A stretch of DNA of 64,000 bases from assembly GCA_951329385.1 (NCBI GenBank), contig OX589606.1, forward strand, positions 2,852,001-2,916,000, in the 5' to 3' direction. Numbering within the stretch: the first letter of the stretch is position 1; every line of letters begins with the position of its first letter. Shown here one piece after another: positions 9,757-20,771 of this stretch. Made by a program: the position numbers and the translations under genes. This stretch comes from Polia nebulosa (taxonomy: Eukaryota; Arthropoda; Insecta; Lepidoptera; Noctuidae). The notes under the pieces are model-generated. The model saw only the letters and a list, made by a program, of their open reading frames with translations, had not been told where the DNA came from and did no database searches.

Positions 9757-12375
9757 AACCGTATTCGCAGGTATAAGCGGCGAGTGGAACGATACACCCA
9801 GAATCGCACATTCCGAAGTAATGAAAGGTGGGTGTATAGGGATTGGGAGCGACCGGACCAAGGTGTGACTAATACGCACCTGCCGGATGATGACGCCATA
9901 TACTCGTTCTGGCGCAGCATCTGGTCGGTGCCTGTCTGTCATACCGAGGGCGATTGGATTCGGGATGTTGAGCGCGCGTGCGATCCAATACCAGAAATGG
10001 GGGCAATTATCATCAGCCCCAAGATATAGCTCGTGCAGTCCGTCCGTTAGGTAACTGGAAATCTCCAGGTCCGGACGGGCTGCACAACTTCTGGATAAAA
10101 TGGTTTACGAGGTCGCATGCCCGCTTGTCATCTCAGATCCAGTCTGCCTTAGAGTCAGGGTCGCTGCCCCAATTTCTAACTACAGGAATAACCCACCTGC
10201 TCCATAAATCAGGTAGTACTGCGGAACCTAAAAATTATAGACCGATCACGTGTTTACCGACGGTCTATAAGGTTCTTACATCCATTTTGAGAGCTAAGAT
10301 TAACACACATATAGATAGTAACTATATCATGTCGGCCTCTCAAAATGGATGTAGGAATGGGTCCCGCGGTACTAAGGAGCTTCTCCTCATTGATATGACC
10401 ATTAGCCAACAGGTTCGACGTTTCCGAAAGGATCTGTCGGCATGTTGGATAGACTATAAGAAGGCCTATGACTCAGTTCCTCATACATGGCTCATGAGGG
10501 TGCTAGAATTGTATAAAGTTGATGCAACGATACGCACCTTCATGATGTCATGTATGGGGCAATGGAGGACGGTCCTTCGCTATCCAGGATGTCGACAAAT
10601 CCAGAGGAATAGCGAACCGATAAGGATCGAGCGGGGTATATTCCAGGGTGACAGTTTGAGTCCGCTTTGGTTTTGCCTAGCTTTGAATCCTCTAAGCACA
10701 CTGCTGGAGAATTCAGGGCTAGGCTATCGGTTGAAGAGAGGTGGTCAGGTTATATCTCACCTCCTTTACATGGATGACTTGAAACTTTTTGCCCCTAGAA
10801 ATCTGCAACTGATGGAGCTACTGAAGGTAACTAAAACCTTTAGTAGTGCCATCAGGATGGAGTTTGGTGTAGACAAATGTGCGGTCATGCATGTAAAGCG
10901 AGGGGAGATTGTGGAATCCGTGGGTACTCAACTCTCGGATTCCATAAACCTGAGATCCCTCTCTCCAACCGAAACCTATAAGTATTTGGGTATGTCGGAA
11001 GCGTTAGGTATCAATGTTACTGACATGAAGCAATCGTTGAAGGAGCGCTTCTTTGGCCGCCTGAAGAAGGTATTTAATAGCCTTCTATCGGGCGGAAACA
11101 AGGTGCGCGCCTTCAACGGTTGGGTCATGCCGGTATTGATGTACTCTTTCGGCGTACTCAAATGGACTCAAACAGAACTTGACGCCCTGGATAGGCGTGT
11201 CCGTACACTGCTGACTGCATTTCGAATGCATCACCCACGTTCGTCGGTGATGAGACTGTATATCCCGCGGAAGTGTGGTGGCCGAGGCTTTTTAAATGCT
11301 AAGACCCTCCACAACCGCGAGGTATGCAGTCTAAGGGAATATTTCCTAGCTGCTGACGTGGGTATGCATCGAGATGTAGTGGCAGTGGACAAGGGCCTTA
11401 TTCCACTCTCCTTGGCTAACGAGAACTGGCGCAAACCTCTAGTGCTTGACACTAACGATCGCAGAGAAGTATGGCAGAGTAAGGAACTTCACGGACGCTT
11501 TTTCCGGGCACTACATGGGCCCGATGTAGACCAGTTAGCGTCCGTAGCCTGGCTGCGTGTCGGTGACCTCTTTGGGGAAACCGAAGGTTTTGTCTGTGCA
11601 ATTATGGACGAAGTTATCATGACGAAAAATTACCGGAGATTTATTGTAAAGGACGGCACGGTTGACATATGTCGGGCATGTCATCGTCCGGGAGAATCAA
11701 TCCGCCACATAATCTCTGGTTGTTCTCGTCTAGCTAACGGTGAGTACTTGCATAGGCACAACCTTGTAGCCAGGATTATCCATCAGCAACTTGCTCTGAA
11801 GTACTCTCTTGTGGAATCGGAAGTGCCGTACTACAGATATGCGCCCGACCCAGTTCTCGATAATGGTCATATCTCATTGTACTGGGACCGGTCCATCATC
11901 ACTGACAGGACTATTGTAGCCAATAAGCCTGATATAGTGGTGGTGGACCGAATCGAGAGGCGTGCAATGATTGTTGACATTACCGTCCCACATGACGAGA
12001 ACCTCGTGAAAGCCGAGAAAGATAAACTAATCAAGTATATTGACTTGGCTCGCGAGGTTGTCGACATGTGGGATGTGGACTCAGCGATCATATCATACCG
12101 ATAGTCGTGTCAGCCAATGGCTTAATAGCCACGAGCCTCGACCAACACCTCAGGAGGCTCTCGTTAGGCGGCTGGATCAAGGGCTTGATTCAGAAAGCAG
12201 TACTTCTGGACACGGCTCGCATTGTCAGGCGGTTTCTCTCTCTGGAGCCCTGACCGCCGGTAGCTTGGACCCTGTTCCCGATACCGGTGGGATACTATTT
12301 TTTATATTTTTAAATGTTTTTTTATCCTTTATATTTAAATATTTAAAAATGTAAATAATATGTCTATAAAAATAA
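9757..12375 (+). pseudogene. Dong/R4-like LINE copy 2: reverse transcriptase and restriction-like endonuclease
   Basis: The coding part starts 5'-truncated (RIRRYKRRVERYTQNRTF from about 9757). It runs to about 10015, shifts frame in a C run (AGCCCCAAG, one base short) and continues to a stop at 12102-12104. Reverse transcriptase blocks are visible: NWKSPGPDGLHNFW, NYRPITCLPTVYK, IDYKKAYDSVPH, FQGDSLSPLWF and the catalytic LLYMDDLKLFA (Y about 264 residues after 9978). The C-terminal end has a CX2CX8HX4C knuckle (CRACHRPGESIRHIISGC) and KPDIVVVD...IVDITVPHD, the restriction-like endonuclease of the R2/R4 superfamily. A second shift near 12092 removes the last 40 or so residues compared with copy 1. 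The 3' UTR ends in TAA repeats. This clade makes its own target cut and primes reverse transcription there. Confidence 0.85.
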
Positions 12376-12464
12376 ATAAACAAAATAATAATAAAAAAAA
12401 TAATACAAATAATATCTGGCTTGCTTTCTATAAGAGAGAGAGAGACAGACAGAGAAACATGCGA

Positions 12465-12580
12465 CGCCGCACAGCTTACAATAGCTTACTATAGCAAAAA
12501 GTGTCGTGACAACTTTTCGTAAGAATTTTTTCCGTCTAGCCCCCTTTCACAACGCGCGATAAGGAACTTCGTTCCAAAAA
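12465..12580. mobile_element. Right part of GGAACGAAGTTCC repeat
   Basis: TAGCTTACTATAGCAAAAAG, ACAACTTTTCGTAAGAA and CGCGCGATAAGGAACTTCG match the start of the element at 46855-47320 in inverse orientation. It closes the repeat opened at 8945 and brackets the Dong copies. Confidence 0.55.
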
Positions 12581-12665
12581 AAAAAAAATACAAACATCCG
12601 AATTGATAACCTCCTCCTTTTTCGAAGTCGGTTAAAAACTAGTTTTAGTGACAAATACCACTTAA

Positions 12666-12839
12666 TATGGTTTGAAGAAAAGACGTCTTTACAGTATTGG
12701 AGGTAACCTCAACTGGTCATATCCTGGGAACTTCATGGAAGGATGGTTATTTCATCAGCTCAGTGGCAAGAGGAATGATGAAGAATTAGAAATTAGCCTC
12801 AGAGTGTTACAAGATGATGCGAGCCACAAAAAATCATAA
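12666..12839 (+). other. Short unidentified coding-like segment (possible last exon)
   Basis: An open frame ends in SLRVLQDDASHKKS at a stop (12837-12839) and contains GGNLNWSYPGNFMEGWLF. It looks more protein-like in composition than the surrounding repeats. TCTTTACAG just before 12695 could be a splice acceptor. No partner exon and no family are recognised, so it may be a relic of a gene or a transposon. Confidence 0.25.
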
Positions 12840-12842
12840 AAT

Positions 12843-13222
12843 AAAAAACTTTTTAACAAAAAAATTAACCGACGAAAAAGAACTAAAAAGCAAAAAATAA
12901 ATAAAACTTTTAAGTCTTGAGTAATGAGCATATTTACCTACATAAAATATCAAATTTTATATAAACTAATTTTGAGTCGGCGCCAATTAATAAAATGATT
13001 AATTACCTACTTACAGCCTTCTTCATTTGTACCTAAGTACTTATAAAATTCAGATATTTAATAATCAGATTGTTGTTTGGCGCCGACTCAAAATTAGTTT
13101 ATATAAAATTTGATATTTTATGTAGGTAAATATGCTCATTACTCAAGGCTTAAAAGTTTTATTTATTTTTTGCTTTTTAGTTCCTTTTCGTCGGTTAATT
13201 TTTTTGTTAAAAAGTTTTTTTC
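12843..13222. repeat. Foldback element with about 140-bp arms
   Basis: The arms (about 12843-12985 and 13078-13222) are near-perfect inverted copies. They include AATTTTATATAAACTAATTT, GAGTCGGCGCC and AACTTTTTAACAAAAAAATT. The spacer is about 90 bp. No coding capacity; no clear target duplication. Confidence 0.8.
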
Positions 13223-13489
13223 ATTATTACACATGTTAAGAATCACGAGAGATGTTGATTCGGGACAGCTTTGAGTCATTAATTCCGTTTTTCAAAGTAA
13301 AAATGTCTATAAATGTAGGTGGGTCAATGACCGTTATTGCACGTTTATTTGGAGCAACCTATAAGCAGTGTTGTCAAGTGTGTAATGAAATTTATGGTAA
13401 GTACCTATAGGTCGATTCATACTTAATGTCTAAGTACCTACAACACTCATCAAAAATCTAGTTCACAACGTAGGGCAAAACACAATTAC

Positions 13490-13757
13490 GTAAACAAAAA
13501 ACCGGCCAAGTGCGTGACGGACTTCGCACATTTAGGGTTCCGTACCTGAGGGAATTATCAAAGAAAAAATCTGATTTACCGATTTATTGGTATTTGTTAG
13601 TAAAATATACGTAATAATAAACGTTATCACAAAAATTAAAGTTCATAAAAGTCAATGTGAAGTTCGGTACAAAATTTTGTTACAGACGACGGAAAGACGG
13701 ACACGTGAGTGACAGCAATAGGGCTTCGTTTGTACTCTTCGGGTACGGAACCCTAAA
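13490..13757. repeat. CCGGCCAAGTGCG dispersed repeat
   Basis: It begins AAAACCGGCCAAGTGCGTGA and AGGGTTCCGTACC and ends GGTACGGAACCCTAAAAA, so the ends are inverted copies of AGGGTTCCGTACC. Related copies are near 39840-40070, 43180-43395 and 59030-59310 (reverse), with fragments near 33385-33460 and 49500-49560. The family is abundant in moths; the class is uncertain. Confidence 0.65.
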
Positions 13758-13796
13758 AACTACATGCATTTAGTTCGGAAAGGGGTAAATGTTCAC

Positions 13797-14062
13797 TACT
13801 CAAAATGCAGTACGTAAGCGTATCCAGTGGCGCAGCAGTAGAGAGTCCTCTGCCTGAGACCGGTCCGCGAACATGAAAGCATGCTGTTGTTGCTGGATAT
13901 TCCACGTCTCAGCAGCGACGCAAATTGCTTCCTCATATGGGCATGAAACCCTTTAGCATGCACTTTTGCGAACATAGTCGAAGCACTGCAAAATTGTGGC
14001 AGCCCCAACAGCACCTTAAACGCGTCTTTGTATTGGACACGTGAGGCGTTGTATGCCCCCAG
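13797..14062 (-). pseudogene. LINE reverse transcriptase C-terminal fragment
   Basis: The minus-strand reading VLLGLPQFCSASTMFAKVHAKG matches the conserved C-terminal pattern of a LINE endonuclease-reverse transcriptase (the family shows a similar GLP..CSAS.MF block). Only this segment is left. It is adjacent to but not continuous with the R1-type fragment that follows on the plus strand. Confidence 0.5.
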
Positions 14063-14104
14063 TGTGTGGTTAACTTCAGTTGCTTATCTTACTTCATGGT
14101 AACA

Positions 14105-14715
14105 TCGTCGGTGGAGCATACGGTGGAGGTCTGCCCCGCTTGGGCGGAACACCGCCGTGTCCTCGTGGATGCGATAGGTGGCGGCGACCTCTCGCGCCCG
14201 GCCCTGGTTCAGGCCATGGTACGGAGCGAGAGGGAATGGGAGGCAGTCTCCGCCTTCTGCGAAGCAGTAATGCTCGTGAAGGCGGAGGCGGGACGCGTGA
14301 GGGAAGCTCAACGGAGTGGCCCTCGCGGCCCCGGCCGCTACCACCGCAGGAGACGTACTGGGCGTACTAGGCGTAGGACGTCGCGAGACGATTTCCGGCC
14401 ACCGTAGACCCCGGGCCTGCGTACGGCGAGCAGTAGGTAGCTCGCCGTCCGAGCAGCACCAGGCCCGTGAGTCGACGGCGCGTAGTGTTCCACGCGCGCC
14501 TCAAAGAGATGTAGTCAGCCACCACTGACGAGGCCCATCGTGGCCGGTGCCTGCATGCCTAGGGGTAGCGGATAAAATCTGAAAATGAGTTACCGCACCC
14601 CTGGGCACTCAGGCAGGGAAGGAACAGGGGTGGGTTTTAGTCAGTAAGAGTGACACGCCCTCCCGCTCCACCCAGAGCGGGAGAAGTCATTGCATGATTT
14701 CCCACCACACAAAAA
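14105..14715 (+). pseudogene. R1-clade LINE, C-terminal fragment plus 3' UTR
   Basis: The reading frame VEHTVEVCPAWAEHRRVLVDA ends at RDDFRPP with a stop at about 14405-14407. It corresponds to the C-terminal end after the cysteine knuckle of an R1/TRAS-type LINE. The 3' UTR follows (TAGGGGTAGCGGATAAAATC, TTTTAGTCAGTAAGAG, CCCGCTCCACCCAGAGCGGG) and ends CCCACCACAC with an A run. This copy defines the sense orientation of the tail repeat found throughout the window. Confidence 0.75.
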
Positions 14716-14726
14716 AAAAAATGGTA

Positions 14727-15535
14727 AAATCGTGGTGTAGGTTTTTTTTTTTTTTTTGGGGGGGTGGGAAATCATCCTATGACTTCTTCCGCTCTATGGT
14801 GGAGCGGAAGGGTGTGTCAGACTCTTACTGACTAAAACCCACCCCTGTTCCTCCCTGCCTCGAGTGCCCGGGGGCGAGGTAACTCTTTCGAATTTATCCT
14901 CCACCCCCGGGCAGGCACTGGCCGTGGCAGGCCCCGTCCTTTGCTGACAACTCTTTGAGGCGCGCGTGGAACACTACGCGCCGTCGACTCTCGGGCCTGG
15001 TGCTGATCGGACGGCGAGTTACCCGCTACTCGCCGTCCGCAGGCCCGGGTCTACGGTGGCCGGAGATCGTCTCGCAGCCCCTGGCGTCTCCTGCGACGGC
15101 TGCTGCTGGGGGCGCTAGGGCGACTCGGTCTCTGTTGAGTCTCCCTAACGTGTGCCGCCTCCCTCTTCGCGAGCATTACTGCTTCGCAGAAGGAGGAGAC
15201 GGCCCCCCATTCCCTCTCGCTCCGTACCATGGCCTGAACCAGGGCACGGCGCGAGAGGTCGCTGCCGCCTATCGCATCCACGAGGACACGGCGGTGTTCT
15301 GCCCAGGCGGGGCAAACCTCCACCGTATGCTCCACCGTGTCCACTGGGCGATCCTCGCAGTGGAAACACGCAGGGGTCACCTCCGCCTTGATCCGACACA
15401 GGTACTTCCCGAAACAGCCATGTCCGGTGAGCACCTGCGTCAGGCGGAAGGTGAGGGCGCCGTGACGCCTCTCCAGCCACTCCTCAAAGAGGGGCACTAC
15501 CGCCTCGATGGTGGCGTGCCCAGTAGGTAGTCTTC
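14727..15535 (-). pseudogene. R1-clade LINE, C-terminal fragment plus 3' UTR (inverted)
   Basis: On the minus strand the frame from 15497 to 15051 encodes FRLTQVLTGHGCFGKYL, then the knuckle CFHCEDRPVDTVEHTVEVC (CX2C...HX4C) and WAEHRRVLVDA, ending DDLRPP. This is the C-terminal domain of R1-clade ORF2. The 3' UTR extends to about 14740. It lies tail-to-tail with the plus copy at 14105-14715, and only a few bases of A/T run separate their 3' ends. The rest of ORF2 is missing. Confidence 0.78.
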
Positions 15536-16250
15536 TCCCATAGAAACTACTGTTGTTTCTGCCTTACACAACGTCGTAATCATACGCATATGACGTACGT
15601 CAGCGCCGTTAAATAGCGGTATTCCCGTTAATTGAAAATATTATTCCGATACTTATCTGATTTCTGGCCTTATCGTTGCTTATCGATGATAACAGAAAAT
15701 AGTTGTTTTTATTTGGGCTTCTGTTTTTTTTACAAGAAAAACATTTTTTTTTCCTTGAGGAAGTTGGCCGATAAAACCGAAATATGGCATTTTAAATTTA
15801 GAATTCAGAGACAGGAGATGAATACGAGTAGGTACGTTTGGTTTTATAGGCTGACAAAAGCAATGAGGAAAATGTGGGTTTATATACCAAATGCATCGTT
15901 GCCTACGTGTATTTGATTTATAAGACCAGGGCCGTAACGTAAATTTGTGGGGCCTCGGGCTAACACTACTCGGGGGCCCTCATAATTAATCAAAGTAATT
16001 AGGTACTTATATTTCAAGAAACTGTTTTCTATTTTACACAGTGTGGCTTTCCTCTCTTCGACAATGATCAATCAAAGAAGCGGCGTATTCCCATTACCTG
16101 GGAACCCTTCTAGTGGTCATGAACTAATATGGCTTGCTTGAAAGCTTCGAATTCGATCACAGGTTGGCCGAACTTCAAGGAATTTTACCCACTATTCACC
16201 AATAATACAGAATTAATGGTGACTTTACTAACTTTTGCAGAAACAAAAAA
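15536..16250. other. No gene recognised
   Basis: AT-rich sequence with short open frames and no domain or repeat identity visible within this window. Confidence 0.4.
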
Positions 16251-16254
16251 AAAA

Positions 16255-16570
16255 TAACCGACTTGCAAAAAAAAAATACACTAAAAATTAAAAAATAATT
16301 TTAGTTTCGAAAGTCGGTGTTTGTATTTTACATCTTCGTTATTTGACACTGACTTCAGAAGTTAAAGTTATTTTTTAATTTTTAGTGTATTTTTTTTTTG
16401 CAAGTCGGTTGTTTTTTTTTGGAAAAAAAGTGTTTATTTTTCACTTTTTAGTTGTTATACCCCAGAACTAAAAACCCCAATAACATGGAAAAACAGGCGG
16501 ACATACATAAAAAAAAAAACACATACAGTCGAACATAGAACCTCCTCCTTTTTCGAAAGTCGGTTAAAAA
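16255..16570. repeat. AACCGACTTCGAAAAAGG repeat with internal hairpin
   Basis: ACCGACTTGCAAAAAAAAAATAC and ATTTTAGTTTCGAAAGTCGG are answered by inverted copies up to about 16410. The block then ends GAACCTCCTCCTTTTTCGAAAG at about 16560. Related copies are at 28770-29270, 29645-30115, 30470-30975, 50880-51390 and 62340-62815. It is a common moth repeat of uncertain class. Confidence 0.65.
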
Positions 16571-16904
16571 ATAGGTGTAGGTAAAGGTAATGTAAGATGC
16601 ATGAGCGAATGAACCAATCTCGGTTTTAGTAGATAAATAAACGCCTATTTTTTGAAGTTATACTTCTTTAGGCGCGTTATGAAAAAATGATGAGAGTGAA
16701 ATTTTAAGATGCACGCGCATCACTGTCACACATAATTCACAGTTTGAAGTTAGCTAGAACCGATTCCACCCTGAAGCTAGTTATGGTCTGTGGTTCATGA
16801 AGAATGATTGTTTTCCTTTTGTAAACTTTGTGACAGTTTGGTTTTTTATCTTGTTACGCCAGTATAACTTCTTACGTGCGTACATAAGTAGGTACACACA
16901 CACA

Positions 16905-17272
16905 TTTTTTTTACTTTTTTTTTGTGTGGTGGGAAATCATCCAATGACATCTCCCGCTCTAGGGTTGAACGGGAGGGCGTGTCAGACTCTTACTGACTAA
17001 AACCCACCCCTGTTCCTTCCCTGCCTGAGTGCCCAGAGGTGCGGTAACTCTGTTAAGAATTTAGCCGCTACCCCTAGTCATGCAGGCACAGGCCACGATG
17101 GGCCCCGTCAGTGGTGGCTGACAAACATCTCTTTGAGGCGCGCGTGCAACATTACGTGCCGTCGACTCACGGCGAGCTACCCACTGCTCGGTGCTCCGCC
17201 CAAGCGGGGCAGACCTCCACCGTATGCTCCACCGTGTCCTCTGGGTGATCCGCGCAAGATAAACGCCTTGGG
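16905..17272 (-). repeat. R1-clade LINE 3'-UTR copy
   Basis: TTTTGTGTGGTGGGAAATC, CCCGCTCTAGGGTTGAACGGG and TACTGACTAAAACCCACCCC are the reverse of the tail defined at 14408-14715. At its right end it keeps a few codons of the ORF2 end (CACCGTATGCTCCACCGTG). Confidence 0.75.
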
Positions 17273-17288
17273 TTAGTTTTTCTGGTAA

Positions 17289-18296
17289 GGCGCTGTTATA
17301 CGATTTCAAATGATTTTTAATTGAACATCACGTCTAAACGACTAGTCTTATTTCTTTGAAAATAATATATGATGCTCTAGAGAATTTTCTTCGTTATTTG
17401 TTATGTGAATATTTGAAATTATGTTTTTATAAAATAGTGTAATTAATTTGTAAAGTTATGTCTAATGCGGATAAAAAAATTGAGAATCACGCAAAAACTA
17501 TAAAGCTTATTTTTATGAAACCTTCACCATTTTAAAGATCATTTAATTATTTATATTTTAGTACTAGCTGATGCCCGCTGCTTCGCCCACGTGGATGTCC
17601 GTTATCTCGACCAAAAGTAATCATGAAATGATCCCGTTCCCGGTCGGCGATTGCATCAAGCGAAGCGAGGCTCTTGAATATTTTTCTCGCGTCCGTAATT
17701 TTTTTGCGATTACTCCTAAGATATTCTTTTAAATTAATATATGGTGTGAAAGAGTAAAATAATGCCTCTAACAGTACTAATAGCTTTCCAATTACCGCTT
17801 TATAATTGCCCATTTTTTAAAGTATTAAAATGGATATAGTATGTTATCCTTAGGAGATAGACATATGCCATTACGGAATTTCCTGTAGACCTATATAAGA
17901 TACACAATTCATCATACCTACATCATTTTGTTATATCTCAAGGGGTTTAGGCAGCGTTTTCGTTGAAAGCTCCCAGACGACTTATTTTTTTCCAACACCT
18001 CCAACAAATATTAATATTTTAGCCAATGTATACAAAAACTTGGCAACTTATATACTAAAACCTTCCTCAAGAACCACTCTATCCATTGGTGAAAACAGCA
18101 TGAAAATCGGTGCAGTAGTTTTTGAGTTTATCGCGAACAGACAGACAGACAGACGCGACGGAGGACTTTGTTTTATGTAAAAAAATAAAAATAATAATGC
18201 GTCTAATTTCGAACAGCGCTCCTTGATGGGCGAGTCCTATTATTGGGTGGAACGACGCGTTACGTGAGCTCAGCGCAGAACACGCAAGCTAACCAG
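17289..18296. mobile_element. TTAA-type element copy with an internal insertion
   Basis: GGCGCTGTTATACGATTTC at the left and GCGTTACGTGAGCTCAGCGC near the right match the element at 41654-42296 (there in the opposite orientation). A repeat of about 620 bp (about 17565-18190), starting CTAGCTGATGCCCGCTGC and ending ACAGACAGACAGACAGACGC plus AT-rich sequence, interrupts it. The right end is cut short by an R1-type tail at 18300. Confidence 0.6.
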
Positions 18297-18299
18297 TCA

Positions 18300-18427
18300 C
18301 TGCCCAGGGGTTGTGGATAAATTCGAAAGTGAGTTACCGCGCCCCTGGGCATTCAGGGCAGGGAAGGAACAGGGGTGGGTTTTAGCCAGTAAGAGTCTGA
18401 CACGCCCTTCCGCTCCACCCTAGAGTG
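18300..18427 (+). repeat. R1-clade LINE 3'-UTR copy
   Basis: GTGGATAAATTCGAAAGTGAG, CAGGGGTGGGTTTTAGCCAG and CCGCTCCACCCTAGAG; truncated at both ends. Confidence 0.7.
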
Positions 18428-18432
18428 GAACC

Positions 18433-18570
18433 TCAGAGAAATGTAGAACCATTTTAATTAGAGAGAGAACTTCGTGGAAAGAACTTCAGAGATATGTAGA
18501 ACCATTTTAATTAGAGAGAGAACTTAGTGGAAAGAACCTCAGAGATATGTAGAACCATTTTAACACACTT
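18433..18570. repeat. About 56-bp tandem repeat, 2-3 copies
   Basis: AGATATGTAGAACCATTTTA and TAGAGAGAGAACTTMGTGG are repeated head to tail. Confidence 0.75.
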
Positions 18571-18734
18571 TGAGAGTTGACTGATCAGCTGAACTGAAGA
18601 TGGGCCGTAAACTACGGTGTAAAATTATTATTGCTCCTTGACACATTTATTCTTCTGTAGAAATGAACAACTTTCATTAGAGAAGTCGTAGACATTACCC
18701 AAAAAAAAAATTGGACTAGCCTTATAAAGTTATC

Positions 18735-19090
18735 ATCAAAATCTGCCTAGCCTTTTCCCACTATCTTGGGGTCGGCTTCCAGTCTAACCTGAATACCAGT
18801 ATTTTACATGGAGCGACTACCTATCTGACCTCCACAACCCAGTAACTGGGTAATACGATACCCCTTGGTAAGACTGGTTGTCAGACTTTCTTCAGCTTCT
18901 GACGACCTGTAACGACTGTCAAAGATCAACAATTGGCAGCTGGGACCAACGACTTAACGTGCTTGCCGAGGCATGGAGGAGTCTCGGTATGTAAAGATGG
19001 TCACCAATTCATCAACCAACCCCCGCAAGCGTAGCTTAACCTGACGGAACGACCCGTGCGGCTGTTATTACTTTAGCCACGAGCTCCTAT
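18735..19090. repeat. TCTGCCTAGCC dispersed repeat
   Basis: CTTGGGGTCGGCTTCCAGTC, ACAACCCAGTAACTGGG and CTGGTTGTCAGACTTTC recur at 47676-47905, 56360-56650 and partly at 48890-49080. The class is unknown; no coding capacity. Confidence 0.65.
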
Positions 19091-19099
19091 CATCAGCTG

Positions 19100-20650
19100 A
19101 TCAAAATTAATATGGGAGGTATTATTTTCTTTTTGGGAATTTACTATTACTTCCTTCCTCAAAGAAAGTTGTTCATTTAGATGGTTAGTAACAGTTCTTT
19201 TGTAGTAGGTCACTGTACCGTTGTTCTATCTCACGAAGCCTGGTTTTTTTCACGTACACTGTTTTTCTGTGTGCGTAAGCTCGGAGCGCTCGGTGTCATA
19301 GAACATAATACGCTCACGGAAACAATCTGCACGTGAATCTACACACACATTCAAGACCAACCTGCCTTCGTAAAACAGAATATCTCAAACGGAAATCAGT
19401 CACTAGTAATTTACGATATCAATCTCTTTTATCATAGCGAAATAGCTATATTTGATAGTGATCATAGATTTTAGTGACTCACATAATTCTACTTACCTAC
19501 GAATATATTATCAAGCTTCAGTTTTTCCCGTTATTTATTTGCATCAGCAGATTTTCACTGTACTAATCAGGGCAGTGACGAAATAACAATAACAACTGTA
19601 CAGACTGAAAGTTCGGAAATATCCTAGATCTTATTTTCTGATAGGTAATACGGATAATGATCTTCATTAGGGTCACTCATTATAAAAGATCGGGAGGTAG
19701 CGAACTCAAAATCGTAAATATCGTCGTTTTTTTTTCGTAGACATACCCTGCAATGAACATGAATGGGTGAAGCACCGTGGGTGATCGTAACCGCCTCATC
19801 TCGAGCCGGTCTGTATTCTTTGTATAAAATTCCCTACTGCCACGCACACTGATCATCAGCATCGCAACGGTATTGGCTTGCCTCGGGAGCCAAGCTAGTT
19901 CAAAAATTTTGGCTCTCCGCCTCATATTTTACACAGTTATTTTAGTCAGTTTTTACTAGTTATGTGTACAGATATAGAAGTTACTATATTAATTCAAGAA
20001 TGCGTAAATCCCTGATGCAAGTAGGCGAAGCTAGCTCGAAAATATTTGTACCCTGCCTCGGAATTTCGGAAAGTTTCATTTTCTTTTAACAGACAAGAAG
20101 TTACAGATTTGTAAGCTAGAAGAATAATGTTTGTCTGCCGCTACGGACCATGGCCCTCTTGGCCTAAGGGTAAATGTGCTACTGAAAGTAGGCAAGTAAT
20201 TAGGGGCCTAAGATTGATCCCTTTGGGACACTTGAAATAAATTCGTAAGTCAGCTTTCAAATTAGTTTAAAGTTAAATTTTGAGCTACTCTCAAGCCATT
20301 GCGATAATAGGAACACCAAATATAGGTTAATTTGAAAAGATTACATGTACACAATTCTCAAATGATGAGCGTTACTTTATCGAAACCTTGTGAACAATCT
20401 GCTCTCAAATACAGAACTTTTCTTTCGTATTTCCACATTTAAAACTTTCTGTTCGTCCATATTCATTTGAAATACGTACATAAGTACTTGGTTTTTTTCT
20501 TTTTAATCCTTTTGGTGTTTTTGCGGTTTTCCGTTGAAATTTCTGGTAAGTATTTTATTCCCAAATCGTTTAAAATGAAAATGATTAGATAAAATTACTA
20601 TCAACGTTTCGAATTGTCGGTAAATGTTAACAAAACTCCAATTAATTAAT
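19100..20650. other. No gene recognised upstream of the protease gene
   Basis: AT-rich sequence. GACCATGGCCCTCTTGGCC followed by TAAGGGTAAAT near 20146-20175 is shared with 61731-61760 next to an R1-clade fragment. Other stretches hold short unsupported frames only. Confidence 0.4.
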
Positions 20651-20655
20651 ACATA

Positions 20656-20771
20656 TCTTATCGTGATAATTAATTGATATTAATCTCAATAATGACTGTG
20701 ATTAGAGTTTCTAATCCTAAGTGGAAGTTAATATGGTAGCCGCGTTTTGTTAATCATCAGTAGGATCTAAG
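20656..20771 (+). promoter_or_regulatory. Putative core promoter and short leader of the protease gene
   Basis: ATCATCAGT at 20753-20761 fits the arthropod initiator (TCAGT) and lies only 11 bases before the start codon. Very short leaders beginning near ATCAGT are usual in moth digestive protease mRNAs. TTAATAT about 30 bases upstream could serve as a weak TATA box. TTATCG and TGATAA near 20656-20668 are GATA-factor-type sites. Function is inferred. Confidence 0.4.

Noticed and set aside
19680..19925. 81-codon minus-strand frame upstream of the protease
   Set aside because: No domain, no splice context and low-complexity edges; chance frame.
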